The notes under the pieces were generated by a model that was not told the DNA's origin, ran no database searches, and was given only the letters and a program-made list of their open reading frames with translations. From Sclerodactyla briareus (Eukaryota > Echinodermata > Holothuroidea > Dendrochirotida > Sclerodactylidae), in NCBI GenBank assembly GCA_026419785.1, contig JAODTK010005522.1, forward strand, positions 1 through 64,000: a stretch of DNA of 64,000 bases, in the 5' to 3' direction. Made by a program: the position numbers and the translations under genes. Positions within the stretch are counted from its first letter, which is position 1. Each line of letters begins with the position of its first letter. This document shows positions 23,214 through 35,140 of this stretch, piece after piece.

Positions 23214-23689
23214 AGCTACTACCCGATAGTATACCTGTGGCAGAGTCCCGAAGGACACCTGTATGTATTCTGGATATCGAATGTCACCGAGGAACAATTT
23301 CGTGGAACTGATGAAGGGATCAAACGGGGGGGGGGGGTATAATTCTCTTTGGTACACCTACAATCTTGGACAAAATAGTTTTGGACACTGGCAAGCATTT
23401 CGAGCAGAGAACACCTATGTCGATGGTGTGCATGAGTACGGTACGTGCCCCTGAAACACTCGGTCCCAGGCTCCCACCCCCTGAACAAAGTTGACTTTGT
23501 TAACTTCTCCGCTTCAGACACAACATTGAACGGGGGAAGCGGGGTGTCCCGAGTATTCTTCCAAGATTGCTTCTTTGGTATAATCACCTAGGTCGCCTGA
23601 CATCTACACACCTCACCGGCAACATTATTATGAACGGGTACGCGGCGCAACAATGTCAAACGCCTGGGTTTCAGAAAGCTAGTATCCCC
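23214..23689. other. no feature recognised
   Basis: A G-run at about 23327-23337 is the only notable detail. Open frames on both strands are short and overlapping. Confidence 0.4.
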
Positions 23690-24530
23690 TAGCAAGAGCG
23701 GCGATTTGTGTGGCGATTGGGGGGACGAACAAGCGAATACTATCTAAGCGGAGCTCCACAGGTTCGCGCGTAGCGTACGACGAACAATTAACGTTTGACA
23801 GACCCCCTGATTTGCAGGAAACGGCACTTCCCCGTGCCATATGGTACAAGTAAGCGCATTCCTAACATTGGATTTAAAAAAGTTATTTCAGGAAAGGTTC
23901 TCCAAAACTTAATCGCCTTAGGGATCAATTCAAGGTTTTTTGCGTTGGGTACTCTGACCTCCTAAAGTTTCATGCAGTGAGGTTCAGTACGGGCCCATAA
24001 AAGGAGCATGAAGGGCAATGGCAACAACCAGTAGTTCGCGCGAGCGCGGATTTGCAGCATCCAATTTGGACCAATCGACATGCACTGAATCCTCTTTGGC
24101 CTTTCACTTAGATATGATGCCGGCGTTTTTTACTCGAAGATTAAACAACCCCATTTTTAACCTATTTGCGGACCACAGGCGCATTGGAGTGACCTTCCGA
24201 TCAGGGAACCATACGGTGTTCCAAAATGAAGTATAACACAGAATAAAGCGCAGCTGTCGTCGCGAAGCACCACGATTTTTTTTCACCTTTTGACATCCAT
24301 CGTAAGTCAGCAATCTTTGGAGAACTTCTCCTCACCTAATTTGAATCATGTCTTTGCACGATGTGGTGGCGTTCCTGGCCGAATAGGTCGACTGGCTATT
24401 TTATTGCTTTAGTAGTGCCCGCGCATTGCACCCAATTTCCAGCGACAGTTTCCAGTGATAAACTGATTGCTTAAGACTCTAATTTAAATTTGCAAATAGC
24501 AATGGCGTCACCCGACTTTTCCCATTCACA
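23690..24530. repeat. CpG-rich dispersed repeat, unit 1
   Basis: This aligns with 28587-29400 in the same orientation over about 800 bp. Landmarks in order are GGCGATTTGTGT, GCAGGAAAC, AGGAAAGGTTCTCC, GCCTTAGGGATCAATTC, GTGAGGTT, AAAGGAGCA, TTCGCGCGA(G/A)GCGC, GCGGAC(C)A..AGGCGCAT, TTTGAATCATGT, TGGCGTTCCTGGCCG and AATTTGCAAAT. Its second half (from about 24255) is also the basis of the shorter units at 25200-25500 and 29470-29700. No conserved reading frame, no terminal repeats seen. Unidentified family. Confidence 0.7.
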
Positions 24531-24539
24531 CATGAGGGG

Positions 24540-25510
24540 GGCACAGACTTTTTCTGGGGGGGGGGGGGCGGGCCCAAGAACACTATCTAAGCGGAGCGCA
24601 CCACTGGTGGAATTTTGCGCAGCCCCTCAGATGGGCCGAATTCCCTCTCCCGGACGTTTCCGGCTGCATGTAACCAAGCTTCGAATCTGAGTTTTTTGTG
24701 ATCACAAATTCTGATCGGTGGAAAATTTTCACATTTTGGTCAGACCTCGGTCTAATTATTCTCTGCCCCGACTTTAATTTTTTGGCCAGAATATCCAACC
24801 AATTGTGCTCCATATAGAAAAACAGGATCTCACCCGAAAAATTTGGGACATTTAGTTTGCGTTAGCTCTACTGTGACAACACCATGATATGACGTCATCC
24901 CGAAAGAGCAGGAACTTCCGATAGCAGTATTTGAGAAACCATGCCGTTTGGAAAATCCAAGCCGGCTGATAGCCTAGGGCTAACTGCAGTTCAAATCGCG
25001 CGTGGTTCGAGGGAGGAGGAAACGGACCGAGGCTAAAGGGTTTGTACTCAAAAAAGAAGGTTGATTGTGTTTTTCAAGGTCAATGAGAAGGTTTGTGTAT
25101 GATTTCCACCTCACAAATATGATAAGTAGGTGGCCAGGAGGCGGAAATTTCCCATAGAGTGGTGCGGAGATGACGGTAAAGCAATGGGACAAAATCCACC
25201 CCTAGTTCGCGCGAAACACAAATTTGTTCACTTTTAGTGTTTCCGAGGCGAGGCTGAATTGTCCCTTTTTCGTCACTTTGGGGCGTGATTCCGTCGAAAA
25301 TAATTCAGGCAAATTTGGACTTAGCTTTTTCCCCACTTGAATTTTGAATCATTCATTCTTGACAACGCAATTTTGTGGCGTTTCCTGGCCGCATTTCCAA
25401 TGCCCCACCTTGTGCTTCTCTCTTCTTGCTAGTATGTGACTGTGCACTCACTTTCATCGGAAGTGGGGGTTCGCACCCATGATGGAATTTAAAAATCAAC
25501 ATATCCCTCC
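24540..25510. repeat. CpG-rich dispersed repeat, unit 2 (partial, rearranged)
   Basis: Starts with a G-run and ACTATCTAAGCGGAGC, a word also present in unit 1 (about 23739). After about 600 bp of unrelated text it resumes at 25204 with TTCGCGCGAA, CGTCGAAAATAATTCAGGCAA, TTGAATCATTC, TTGTGGCGTTTCCTGGCCGC and a GCACCCATGATGGAATT end. The last part matches 29480-29690 closely. Confidence 0.55.
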
Positions 25511-27239
25511 AATCTTATGCAAACTATATTGATTGAAGGAGAACCCTTCTTTCATTGATTTAGAACAACCCGGAGTAATTTCAGGCATTTTTTTGTAAGG
25601 AACATCATATGGTTCTGCACAAGGCATCAATGTCTGAACAACTACTACGGGCCCAATATATACCCGCTGGCGTAAGCGCGCAAGAAATTGATATGAAGCA
25701 GCAGAATTCCACTCACTTGATCATTAGGTAATTTCATTTGTGTTAAAACCAACGGTTGCTGATGGAATGTGTATACATTGTCAGCGCATAGTAGTCGAGC
25801 TCAATATGGGGGGAGGGGGGGGGGACAAATGCATTGCGGTCCCCCTCAACCAAAATATTGGGGGGGACGCCGTTCCCCCCCGTCCCCCCATGATCGCCAC
25901 TCTTGTGCCCATAGCCGGATGCAAGCGGCTTGCCGCATAGCCGGTTTTTGCTTCTTATTTCTTGAAATAATTATTTGAATTGGTTACTACTCCCAATTTT
26001 GAATCCAGAACGAACATAGGCCCATACGAGGCGCGAGGCAGTGGGGGGGGGGGGGGGGGGGGGGGGCGACTTCTCCCCAAACAATTTTCTGATATGAAAA
26101 ATTCTATCTAATCGAAATGACAACAAAATCGAAGAAAATGGGCAGATAGAAGGCAAAAGTGCCGAGGGATGCTCGAAATATCTGCTGACTGGGGCCCCGA
26201 TTTTTCTATCAAATCCCGAAACGTACGCGGAACTCTTCGCGCGCCTGCAGTGTTCTTCCTTCATGAGTTACGTTAACATTTCGGGTGAAATTAAAATTTC
26301 CACCCCTCTAAATCTGAAGGGCCCCGTACGCCTATGATCCAAATCGAGATATGAGGCCAGCCATACATATTCGTTCAGGGAACCCCTCAACGCCACCCCC
26401 CCCCCCAAAAAAAACAGATATATATTTGTATAGTATATCGGGAATTGTCCGTGCACGTCTATCCGCATAGGCGTTCTTCCGTGGGCGTATAGACCACTAG
26501 CCCGGCCGTACCCAGAGTTCTGTCGACCGAATATATGGGAAGAGGACCAAGGCGTGAGAGGCAAGGGGCCGCAGGCTGCCCGAAACAAATATCTGAGATG
26601 GAGAATCCCGGGGGCGAAACTTTTGAGAAAATATGCCAGAAATTCTGCGGAAGTTTTTCGCGAGCTTTCCCGCGCAGCAGTGCATTCTCCACGTGACTGT
26701 AAAATTCGGGCAACATGTTTTCTGCCCAACCTAAATGGAAGAGTCCCCGTACCGTTACGTACGAAGCCTAATGAGAACGAATGACCACCAGCGGTTCTGA
26801 ATTCATCATAACTATACAGACACATCTGGCGGGTGAACGTTACGTGTATATTCCCCACCTCGCTATCAGTTTGGTGAAGATGGTTCTATATTTGCTATGT
26901 GGATGGCTTATTGAATGATAATGCCGAGCTTTCATATAGTGCAATTTTTCAATTCACCGCGAATGTAGCCAAAGCGCCTTACATGTCATTTCCTCCCTGG
27001 TCATTGAACACGGGGTACCCACTCGCACTCCCCGGAGAGTAAATGGCTGCCCAAGGGTGCCGGTTGTGCTCGGTTCCGCTCGCAGGTTCCCCAATGAACC
27101 CTACCGTCTTTGGGATTATTGGGAGTGTGCCCCTCTCGGGCGGGGCCACTTCGACCGCATCTGCCTAAAATTATAGAGACACTTTTTTTTAGACCCCCAA
27201 TAGTCCCCACAACCTACCAAGTTCCGTTAAATCTGACAC
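25511..27239. other. no gene recognised; contains a G24 homopolymer
   Basis: G24 lies at 26043-26066 and G/C-runs at about 25806-25823, 25860-25887 and 26397-26406. A 196-codon minus-strand ORF at 26268-26858 overlaps two further minus-strand ORFs and a plus-strand ORF over the same bases, resembles no family and lacks a clear splice context. I leave it uncalled. Confidence 0.4.
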
Positions 27240-28030
27240 TTTTGATATCCTCGGTAAATTTTCCCTCTGGGACCTTGAAATAACCTTCCCTTCTTTCGGA
27301 TAATTATCGTCCCCACCTCTCATTTCGGGAATTCAGACCAACTTTCGAAAAGTGCGCAAATTGGGCAAATAAGCCTGACTTTGACGCTCCTGATGGACCC
27401 CGAATGTTCCTCCACGCACTTTTTTCGGGACCAAACATCGTCCACACCTCCAAGTTCGTTGAATCCGACAAACTTCGATAATAGAGAGTAATTGGACCTA
27501 TGGGGTGACGCTGAAATGACCTTCACTTCTTTCAGGACCAATTATAGTCGCCACCTTCAAAGTTCGTGGAAGGTCAAACCAACTTTCGAAAAAAATGCGG
27601 CAATTATGCGAATTAGCGTGACTTTGACTCTGATTGCCCCCGAAATGTCCTCACTTTTTTCGGGACCAACATCGCTCCACCCTACTCAGTTTCATGAAAT
27701 CCGACCAACTTTTGTTCAACTCGCAGTACATTTGACCTATGGTGACCTTGGGAAATGACTTAAATTTTGACCAAAAATAGTCCCCAATTACGGAAAAAAT
27801 CTTTCAATCGTGAAACTATGCAAAAAATTAAGCGGACCCGTCATGTGGCGACGCCCAGTTCTGAACCCATCCAAGATTTCCCTATGGCGGACATGTGTGC
27901 CAGTTTCGGCTCAATCGGACAAGGTGTTGGAGAGTTATTGTGTTAACAAGAAACGCGGCGGACGCGGCGGCGGCGGAGACGGCGAAGCTAAAACATATAT
28001 CCCGAAGTGGGATATAATTATACGACCCGT
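27240..28030 (+). repeat. TGACC-type composite repeat with CGG-rich end, copy 1
   Basis: A tandem section at 27271-27780 repeats TTTCGGGACCAA, ATCGTCCAC, AAGTTC, GAATCCGACCAACTT and TGACCTATGG landmarks. It is followed by CCCTATGGCGGACATGTGTG, a CAATCGGACAA word, TTATTGTGTTAAC, a CGG-rich block at 27955-27983 and TATCCCGAAGTGGGATA. The same order occurs at 46450-46930, and in reverse complement at 57095-57680. The tandem landmarks are spaced about 128, 108, 128 and 109 bp, giving a 236-bp higher-order period. Repeat copies do not share an open frame. Confidence 0.7.
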
Positions 28031-28179
28031 TATTAGTCATGGTTGGACGCAGCTCCGCGAGTGCCTTGGGAAAGTAAGAAGGAGAATTTGTCAGGCCCTG
28101 TCCGTCGTTTGTCGCGGGAGAGACCAGGTGATTGGAAGCGGTGGTAGCTGCTCTAGGTGCCTTCCAGACACGTGCTCCC

Positions 28180-28245
28180 CTGAGGAGGGCCGGGGGAGTG
28201 AGTGGGTTAGTCAGGTGAGTTTTGAGGTGAGTGAGTGAGTACACA
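28180..28245. repeat. GTGAGT-rich simple repeat
   Basis: GGGAGTGAGTGGGTTAG, then GGTGAGTTTTGAGGTGAG and GTGAGTGAG. It is a short imperfect simple repeat. The GTGAGT words mimic splice donors and should not be over-read. Confidence 0.5.
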
Positions 28246-28586
28246 GGAGGGTAAGCATTTTCCATGAACGGTCATTTCAAAGTCATCCAAGGTCATCCAA
28301 GATCAATTAGGAGTCAAGAACCTTTTTCTACAAACCTCAATGCTCTGAAGGACTGTCATATTTTGAAGGATGGCTTAGCACAAGAGTGGATCTGGGGCCC
28401 ATGTCAAGGATCAGCGGCAGCGAGAACGAGATGACAACACCGAAGTTGGAATCAAGACAATAACATTACGATCAAACGGTTTCAGTAGTATATGACTCCC
28501 AACAATCGAAACTGGTACCTTTGATTATTTTGTTGATACCAAGGTATCTCCGGAACGAGACGCGGGTTTGATTCGAATGCATCCAA

Positions 28587-29400
28587 GGTCGGCGATTTGT
28601 GTTGGCGCTTGAGGGGGACAGACAAGAGTATACTATCGAAGAAGATCGCCACCACCGATTGGACGCGTAGAGTACAAGAAAAAAATTCGTTCGACAGACC
28701 TAGATGCCAGGAAACAACACTCCCGGTTGCCTCTATGAAGGACAGTAAGCAGCATCTAAAATTGATACAAAATTTTTATTTTAGGAAAGGTTCTCCCAAC
28801 AAACTTGCGCCTTAGGGATCAATTCCAGTTGCGTTGGTGCTATGACATCTAAAATACGATGCAAGTGAGGTTACGGTCATGAAAGGAGCAATGGTAATGG
28901 CAATCGCAAAACACCACGTTCGCGCGAAGCGCGCAGATGTTGCAGGATCCAATTCGACCAACGGACATTGCACTGACCCCTTACTGACCTATCAATAAAT
29001 AGGGCCGAGTTTTTACTCCATATTATCTCTTGGCGGACAACAAGCGCATGGGAGGGACACTTCCAATTGGGGACGACTGGTGGCCAAATGAGTTTAAAAC
29101 AGAAGTCAAACACTAAGTGCGCGCGGCGCGCTCGCGAAAATTTTACCCTTTCGGACATTTCATCGAAAACTCAGGCAATCTTTTGATATAAAATTATCTT
29201 CACATGAATTTGAATCATGTTTTTTCACGAATGGCGTTCCTTGGCCGTATCTTCGATGGCTTTTTTAAGGGTTTTAATTCGCATTCGTGGGGCCCCCTTA
29301 GTCAGTTAAGTACGGGCGTGCACCGTGCAAATTTCAACAAGTGGGTCACAACCCAAAAATTGATTGCTGAATACTCTATCTGAAATTTGCAAATTACCAT
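28587..29400. repeat. CpG-rich dispersed repeat, unit 3
   Basis: Full-length partner of 23690-24530, same orientation, about 4.9 kb apart. Shared landmarks include GGCGATTTGTGTTGGCG, AGGAAAGGTTCTCCC, GCCTTAGGGATCAATTCC, TTCGCGCGAAGCGCGC, GCGGACAACAAGCGCATGG, TTTGAATCATGTTTTT and GGCGTTCCTTGGCCG. The pair has diverged by many small indels. No gene is seen in either. Confidence 0.7.
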
Positions 29401-29439
29401 ATATGCCGAAAAAGTCACGGGCCCGACAGGTGGTAGACT

Positions 29440-29700
29440 TATCCCGTCGCCTCAACCCCCTTCCCCTAAAAACAACAACGTTTACACTTTTCGGCATTCC
29501 ATCGAAAATCAGGCAATATTTGGAATTAGCTTTCCTTCCCTGAATTTTATTTCATAGTTTTTTTGACAAACGCGATTTGTGGCGTTCCTGGCCACATTTT
29601 CGATGCGCCCACCGTGCGCCCGCATAGTGATAGTATGTGCACCGTGTACCCAACTCTTAACAAGTGGTAGCACCCATGAATTAGAAAACAAAAAAAACAT
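29440..29700. repeat. CpG-rich dispersed repeat, unit 4 (3' part only)
   Basis: CTTTTCGGCATTCCATCGAA, ATCAGGCAATATTTGGAATTAGC, GCGATTTGTGGCGTTCCTGG, TATGTGCACCGTG, ACAAGTGGTAGCACCCATG. It repeats the 3' half of unit 3 immediately downstream of it and matches 25240-25495. Confidence 0.6.
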
Positions 29701-31403
29701 GGCGTGGAATCGCTAAAGCCCAGTCTCGGGGTAGGCCTAGTGCCACAAAAAAACATTTGTTGAACGCCACACCTGTGAAAGCTGCGCATAATACAACATA
29801 CGTACATGATTCCTGGTGTCGGGGAAGGTTGTTGTTGTGTTTTGTACCATGGATTATCATATTTCGTGGTTATTCTGAGCCTCGTGAGGCCAAAAGGAAA
29901 GTCTGAGCATGCTGACAACAACGTGGGGAGGGTGTTAAGGCCCTATTTTGCTGTTAAGGTCACACGAAAGTGCTTGACACGATTTTGTTTGACCAGGCAT
30001 TCATGACGACCCAGTTAACAGGAATTGTATCACTGACATTAATACCCTGAAGAAACGTTTTGGAAAGTGACAGTGAAACAAGAACGCAACTCTGCGTAGT
30101 GGATTCCTGCTTTTCCTGACAGGTTCCCTTACTCAGCTATATCAAACCCTGCAATATGTGTGTTGCCCAACTCTCAAACCAAAATTGACACAAAACGACC
30201 CACTCACCTGCAATATTTACTCAGCGCATGGATGAGATACTGTTGCTTTTGACCAAGGGTCAAAAAGTCATCTGAGGGCAATGAAATGAAATACGAAAAA
30301 TAACCTGGTAAGTGAGTATATAATTGAGAGTGAAGGTAAAGTAATGAGTCATAACCAGCGAGGGCCAATGTTTTCCATTCAGTGTGGGAAGTCAGCGACC
30401 GTAACACTACGGCAGCAGACTGCAGGCAAGGCCAATGATGAGGATCACTTAGCAAAATTCATTACTCATGAGTGACTGGTGTGTCAAAGCAGATAGATTG
30501 AATGAAGTGGCAGATAGTCTGTGAATCGGACGACCAACACATTAACAAATGGGAAAAAATAGCTTTTAGGGGATGGGTATATGTGTGGGGAAAGCGAAGT
30601 AAGAGAAGTGAATTACAGGCCGATATATTATTCAATGCATCCCTCCACTACCATGGACAAGGCGAGTCTTGTAGTACCAGTCAGGTCCAATTAGCATGGT
30701 GTCACACATGTTGGTCATTGTACCATAGGTCGTTAATCAATAATGTGACGGAGGGGTAAGTCATTGCCAGTCAATCCTTACAATTTGTACAGCAGAGTAA
30801 GTCTGTGGTCTCTTTCAAAGTGACTGTGGGTGTATCCAATTTCATATTTTTCAGGCACAGGACTGAGGGGTGATTCATTTTTGTGAAGTGCAATGACTCA
30901 CCTGGTCTGGGGTACAAGGGGGGGTCATGCAATTGACCAAGTGCAGAAATGTTCAGAACACTTGTATCAACACTTGTAGCCATTTTACCAGTCCATCAAT
31001 GTCTCTGCTATTTTTAGGGTTCAAACTTTTACAAGGCTTTCAAATCACATATCTCTCCTACATTGTTTGGGTTGAGAATGTCTATCTATGACCCACCCCA
31101 TGCTGCACCTCACATAACAAATGTATCTGGCTGCACGATAATTATACAAATAGAAATAGAAACAGACAAGATCTTTGTAATTTTATAGATATATAAGCCC
31201 TGTTGAGACATTCTGAATATGTGGGCCAGTTAATTGTTGATCCAGTATTGACTTCTGGCCAATTTGTTCAAAAACATGTTATTATACTGGCAATCACTTT
31301 TCCCAAATAGTCCACATCATGGACAGGCAAACACCAGATAGAGAGGCAAATGGGGAAGAAGAAGAGAGATACTTTATGGACTTAAACCCTGCCCATTTCT
31401 GCC
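29701..31403. other. no feature recognised
   Basis: Nothing supportable on either strand. Confidence 0.4.
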
Positions 31404-31461
31404 TGGGGTACAGGGTATGCCCTCACTTTTTGCTATGGGTACAGGTACTGCCTCACTTTTT
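31404..31461. repeat. tandem duplication of about 29 bp
   Basis: GGGTACAGG, TGCC and CTCACTTTTTGC occur twice in a row with small differences. Confidence 0.7.
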
Positions 31462-32215
31462 GCGCAAAGCACATTCCTTACGTTCAGAAGTTTCCTGACC
31501 TTCTTTATTCTTCCTCCCAACTCACTGCTTCTACACACACCACAGTAATCCCCTCATAGGGGTGTCTATAATCACAGGTAATATTACCCAATGGTCAGTC
31601 CTGCCTGTCAAGTCATACACAAACCTGGTAAGTGTGCTTTAGCGTTCCCAGTAGGGAAGTGTAAACATAAGATAAGCAGTAGATGAGTGCATACAGAGAA
31701 TAATTGGATTACCCCTCTCAATCTTGAGCATTGCCAGTGCAGGTACCATTTCCACCACTGAATGTCGACAGGCAGTCTAAAGTAGTATGGTTTGTTACTT
31801 CTCACTTCTTGCAGTCTCAACACACAGCTTGGAGATTTTAAAAAAATCCCCCCCTTTTTTTGAGGATTGGGATGTTGACCAGTCAAATTGAAGGCCTTAT
31901 TATAGTATTACACACACAATGCAGGACCAGTGGTTGAAACGGGATAATGGGGGCTACATAAGGTGTTCAAAATGAATTCAGCGGACATTTCCTGGTGTTG
32001 CATTTCTGGCTTGGGTAATAACTAGTTAAATGGGAAATTGAAATATTATACCGTTTCAATAAGTAAAGAAACAAACTGGACATTCTCCCTAGAGTAGATA
32101 TAATATACGCCTATGGAAGAATTGCCAGTCTGTCTTTACCCTTCCATCGATATCCAATATCGTATAGAAGTCTACGCAAGAAGAAACGATCTGCCTTGCC
32201 AATTAGGAATTGTAA
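31462..32215. other. no feature recognised
   Basis: Nothing supportable. Confidence 0.4.
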
Positions 32216-32955
32216 TGAATGCATTGATGCAGGCTTCAAATAGGGCTACATTTTTCAATTTTCATTAGGTGCCTATGAAACCTGGGGGGGGGGGTGCATG
32301 TAAGAAAGAGGCTACGGCCTTGCAATCCCACGACACCCTAGCAACACTGACCACTATATGTCAGGAGGTACATACTACATGAATAGGTGGTCCTGGTGCT
32401 AGTCCAAATTCAGAATAATCAAGGAATAATAAAATGACAATGGGAAGAATTTGTACTGTCTTCACGGGGGAATACTTGTATGGGGGAAGGGGAGGGGGAG
32501 GGGGGAATGAAGCAACCCAGATTCTCTGAAGAGGGCAACACAACCTTTGGTGGTCGAAAATGTAACACGAAATGAGAGGAGGTTTAAAGCAAGAAGAGGC
32601 GTTTATGCTTTGCAATTAGGAAATTTGGTCGATAAATGCATTGATGCAGGCTTCAAAACAGGCTAACATTTTTAAATTTCATAAGCTGCCTATGAAAACT
32701 GGGGGGGGGGGCGCGTGCAGACCAAAAGTGCCACCCCCACCCGTAGCAACACCACTACTGGTCAGAGGTACATATAGGCTGGTCCACTGGGGCTAATAAT
32801 AAAATACAATTCAAGAATTTGTACGGTCTTGTCTAGGGGAAATTTTTGGTGCTATCAATCTCAACATATCAGGACTAACAATAAAATTGACAATTCCAGA
32901 ATTTGTACTGTCTTCCCCAACTGGGGGAAATATTTGTTTGGTTGCTATATTCTTG
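32216..32955. repeat. direct duplication with G-runs, two copies plus a partial third
   Basis: GCATTGATGCAGGCTTCAAA occurs at about 32220 and 32639. Each copy continues through ACATTTTT, TGCCTATGAAA, a G-run (32284-32293 and 32701-32710), TAGCAACAC, GGTACATA, an AATAATAAAAT/AATTTGTAC word, TGTCTTC and GGGGGAA. A third partial copy at 32856-32950 repeats only the CAGGACTAACAATAAAAT to GGGGGAAATATTTG part. The first copy is about 200 bp longer than the second. No coding content. Confidence 0.7.
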
Positions 32956-33166
32956 TTCTCACTCTGTTACAATGAATCGTTGCAGAGATTATCGATTGTC
33001 CTAGGTGACCTGGAATGACCTTGACCTGAATACCAAAACCCTAGGGTTATTCTTCATCATGTTTACAATCCACACACTTAATGTGAACTTGATGATACTG
33101 CATTCATTAGATATCATGCTGAGGAGCAGATGTCAAATGCCACTTCATCCCATTCCAGTGTTTTAG

Positions 33167-33745
33167 CTGTCCTTGACCTTCCACATTCAATTGAGATGCT
33201 TTGTGATAAGAGTAGTAGTAATGGTAGTGTCAATTGACTTTTCTTTTTGTCTTACAAGGACGCTTCCGCCACACATAAAAAGCAGGCAAATCACCAGGTC
33301 CAAAAGGTCAAATGAGGTCAAAAGTCAAATGTCAAATGAGTCAAATTGTCACAGATGTATTCCCCCAGACGAACGAAACTTCCATTAAGACAGTCCTCCA
33401 AAAGTTTCGTTACCCCACACCCCCCCCCCCGAGATATATGACGATTTTTAGCTTGTCTTGACCTTCCACATTCATTACGATAGCTTGTGATAGAGTATCG
33501 GGTAAGTATGGTTGTTTCATTACTTTTTTTGTTTTGTCCTTAACAAGACGCTTCCGCCATACCAAAACTGCAGGCAAAATCCCTGGTCGAGGTCAAGTGA
33601 GGTCAGAAGGTCAAAAGTCAAATGAGGTCCAAGTCGGTCACCCGATGTATTTCAACCAGACGAACGGAACTTACCATTACGACATCACTCTAAATGTTTC
33701 GTTGCCAATATATAGATTGCCATATGATTACCCTAAATGACCTCT
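33167..33745. repeat. tandem duplication, about 290-bp unit, AGGTCA-rich
   Basis: CTTGACCTTCCACATTCA occurs at about 33171 and 33461. Both copies continue through CTTGTGATA/TTTGTGATA, GACGCTTCCGCCA, GCAGGCAAA, runs of GGTCAAA, GATGTATT, CAGACGAACG and AAGTTTCGTT/AATGTTTCGTT. This is TGACC-type repetitive DNA, as in the 27-, 48- and 57-kb arrays. Confidence 0.75.
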
Positions 33746-33752
33746 ACCCTCA

Positions 33753-34000
33753 CACAAAACAATAGGGGTCATCCCGCCCATGGTTACACTACCTATCAAA
33801 TATGAATTTCATACCTGCTTTCGCTCTTAATACGGTGCGGAAACACTTTCAAAGTTTGACCTCGCTGATCTGACGACCGTCGATTGGTACCAAAAACAAT
33901 AGGGGTCCATCCCTTCCATGGGTGACACCTACCTACCTGATATGAACATAATACTTGCTTGCGTTTGTTAGATATCGCGTGGAACGTAAGTGGTCACACC
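33753..34000. repeat. tandem duplication, about 138-bp unit
   Basis: ACAATAGGGGTC, CCCATGG/CCATGGG, ACACTACCTA, ATATGAA and ATACTTGCTT-like words occur at 33758 and again at 33896. Adjacent to, and probably part of, the same array as 33167-33745. Confidence 0.65.
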
Positions 34001-34058
34001 CACACACACACACACACATACCACACACATCACCACACACACCACCACAACCACACAC
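33996..34058. repeat. imperfect (CA)n microsatellite
   Basis: CACACA repeats interrupted by TACC, ATCACC and CACCACAACC. Confidence 0.85.
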
Positions 34059-34984
34059 GCCACGCTGACTGATATATTCCTTTTGGCTTCGCCATTAATC
34101 AAAACGAGCGTAACCACCCTGTCCATATGTGTTCCAGCAGTGAGAATTCGTCAATGTTGGAACTATTAACGTACAATATGATCAAGTGCTTGAGGTTGAA
34201 TCATTACTCGGAACATCCAAAGCCTTGAAGTGAGACTACTGTTATTTTGTCCATTGCGGGGTGCTCTCATCAACCTTAAGAGTAGGAAAATAATCCACTT
34301 GTCCCACAACCCATGAAAAGCCGCGGCTCTGGCTAGCCAACCCAATTCAATTAATTTAGCCACCGTTTTAGGACGCCAAACCGTTTTGTAATCCGAAAAC
34401 ACGGTTCGAGTACGTGTTAATCATTCCAATTCATGATTAATTTACTACTTTTCTGAAAAGAAGGCGAAAGGTGACAGGGAAAACGACTTCTTCATTTGAA
34501 TCATATTTTATTCTTCCAACATGATTGCTCATTAAACGAACGATTCAGAATTCTGAATGAGTCACGTGTTTTGTGTTGCAATCAGTCCAAATTGCTCAAT
34601 TAATTTTTTTTCGCCTTTAAATACTCAACGGCTGTTTTTTGTAAACATTCAACAAAATCAAAATACTTTTAACAGAACTGACCACCCCTGGTAGGACTAC
34701 TTTTTCTTCAAACAGTACACTGGCGCTGTGCAATCTTTGCGTATTACCTATTGGCCTACATACGCGTGGCCAACGACACCGTTCTCGCTTATGGGCTGGC
34801 ACGAGCTGGATATATGTACGACGAAGTAAGTTATAATTTAAAAGACCCGATTTCCGCAGGTAAAATACCTAGTTGGACTCTCATGTGAGATTATTATCCA
34901 TTCAAAATCTTCTCAATGCATATCCAATAATGAAATAGTTTAAGTGTACTTCCTGCCTAAATCGCTTTCCTAAAGGACAAAAGA
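34059..34984. other. no gene recognised
   Basis: A TGAGTCACGTG word at about 34557 overlaps AP-1 and E-box consensus sequences, but without a gene this has no weight. Otherwise featureless. Confidence 0.4.
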
Positions 34985-35140
34985 GGCTAATATATCAGCT
35001 TCTGGCGGAAAAACTGAATCCGTCCGTCCAAACCTGAAGTTCATACGATTTCCGTTACGGAGTTACAGTCCTCGAAGTTTTTGCATGTGTATTGCGCAGA
35101 TCGGAAAGCATGCATCATGCAATCATCTATGAAAGTCTTA
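34985..35140. repeat. dispersed repeat, copy 2 of 2
   Basis: Same-orientation partner of 5262-5420. GGAAAAACTGAAT, AAGTTCATACGATTTCCG, TTACGGAGTTACAGTCC, GAAGTTTTTGCATG and TTGCGCAGAT are the main shared words. Confidence 0.65.

Noticed and set aside
26268-26858. 196-codon minus-strand ORF
   Set aside because: Other frames over the same bases are also open, no domain is visible and it runs through homopolymer tracts.
28180-28245. Series of splice-donor-like GTGAGT words
   Set aside because: They belong to a simple repeat and no exon precedes them.
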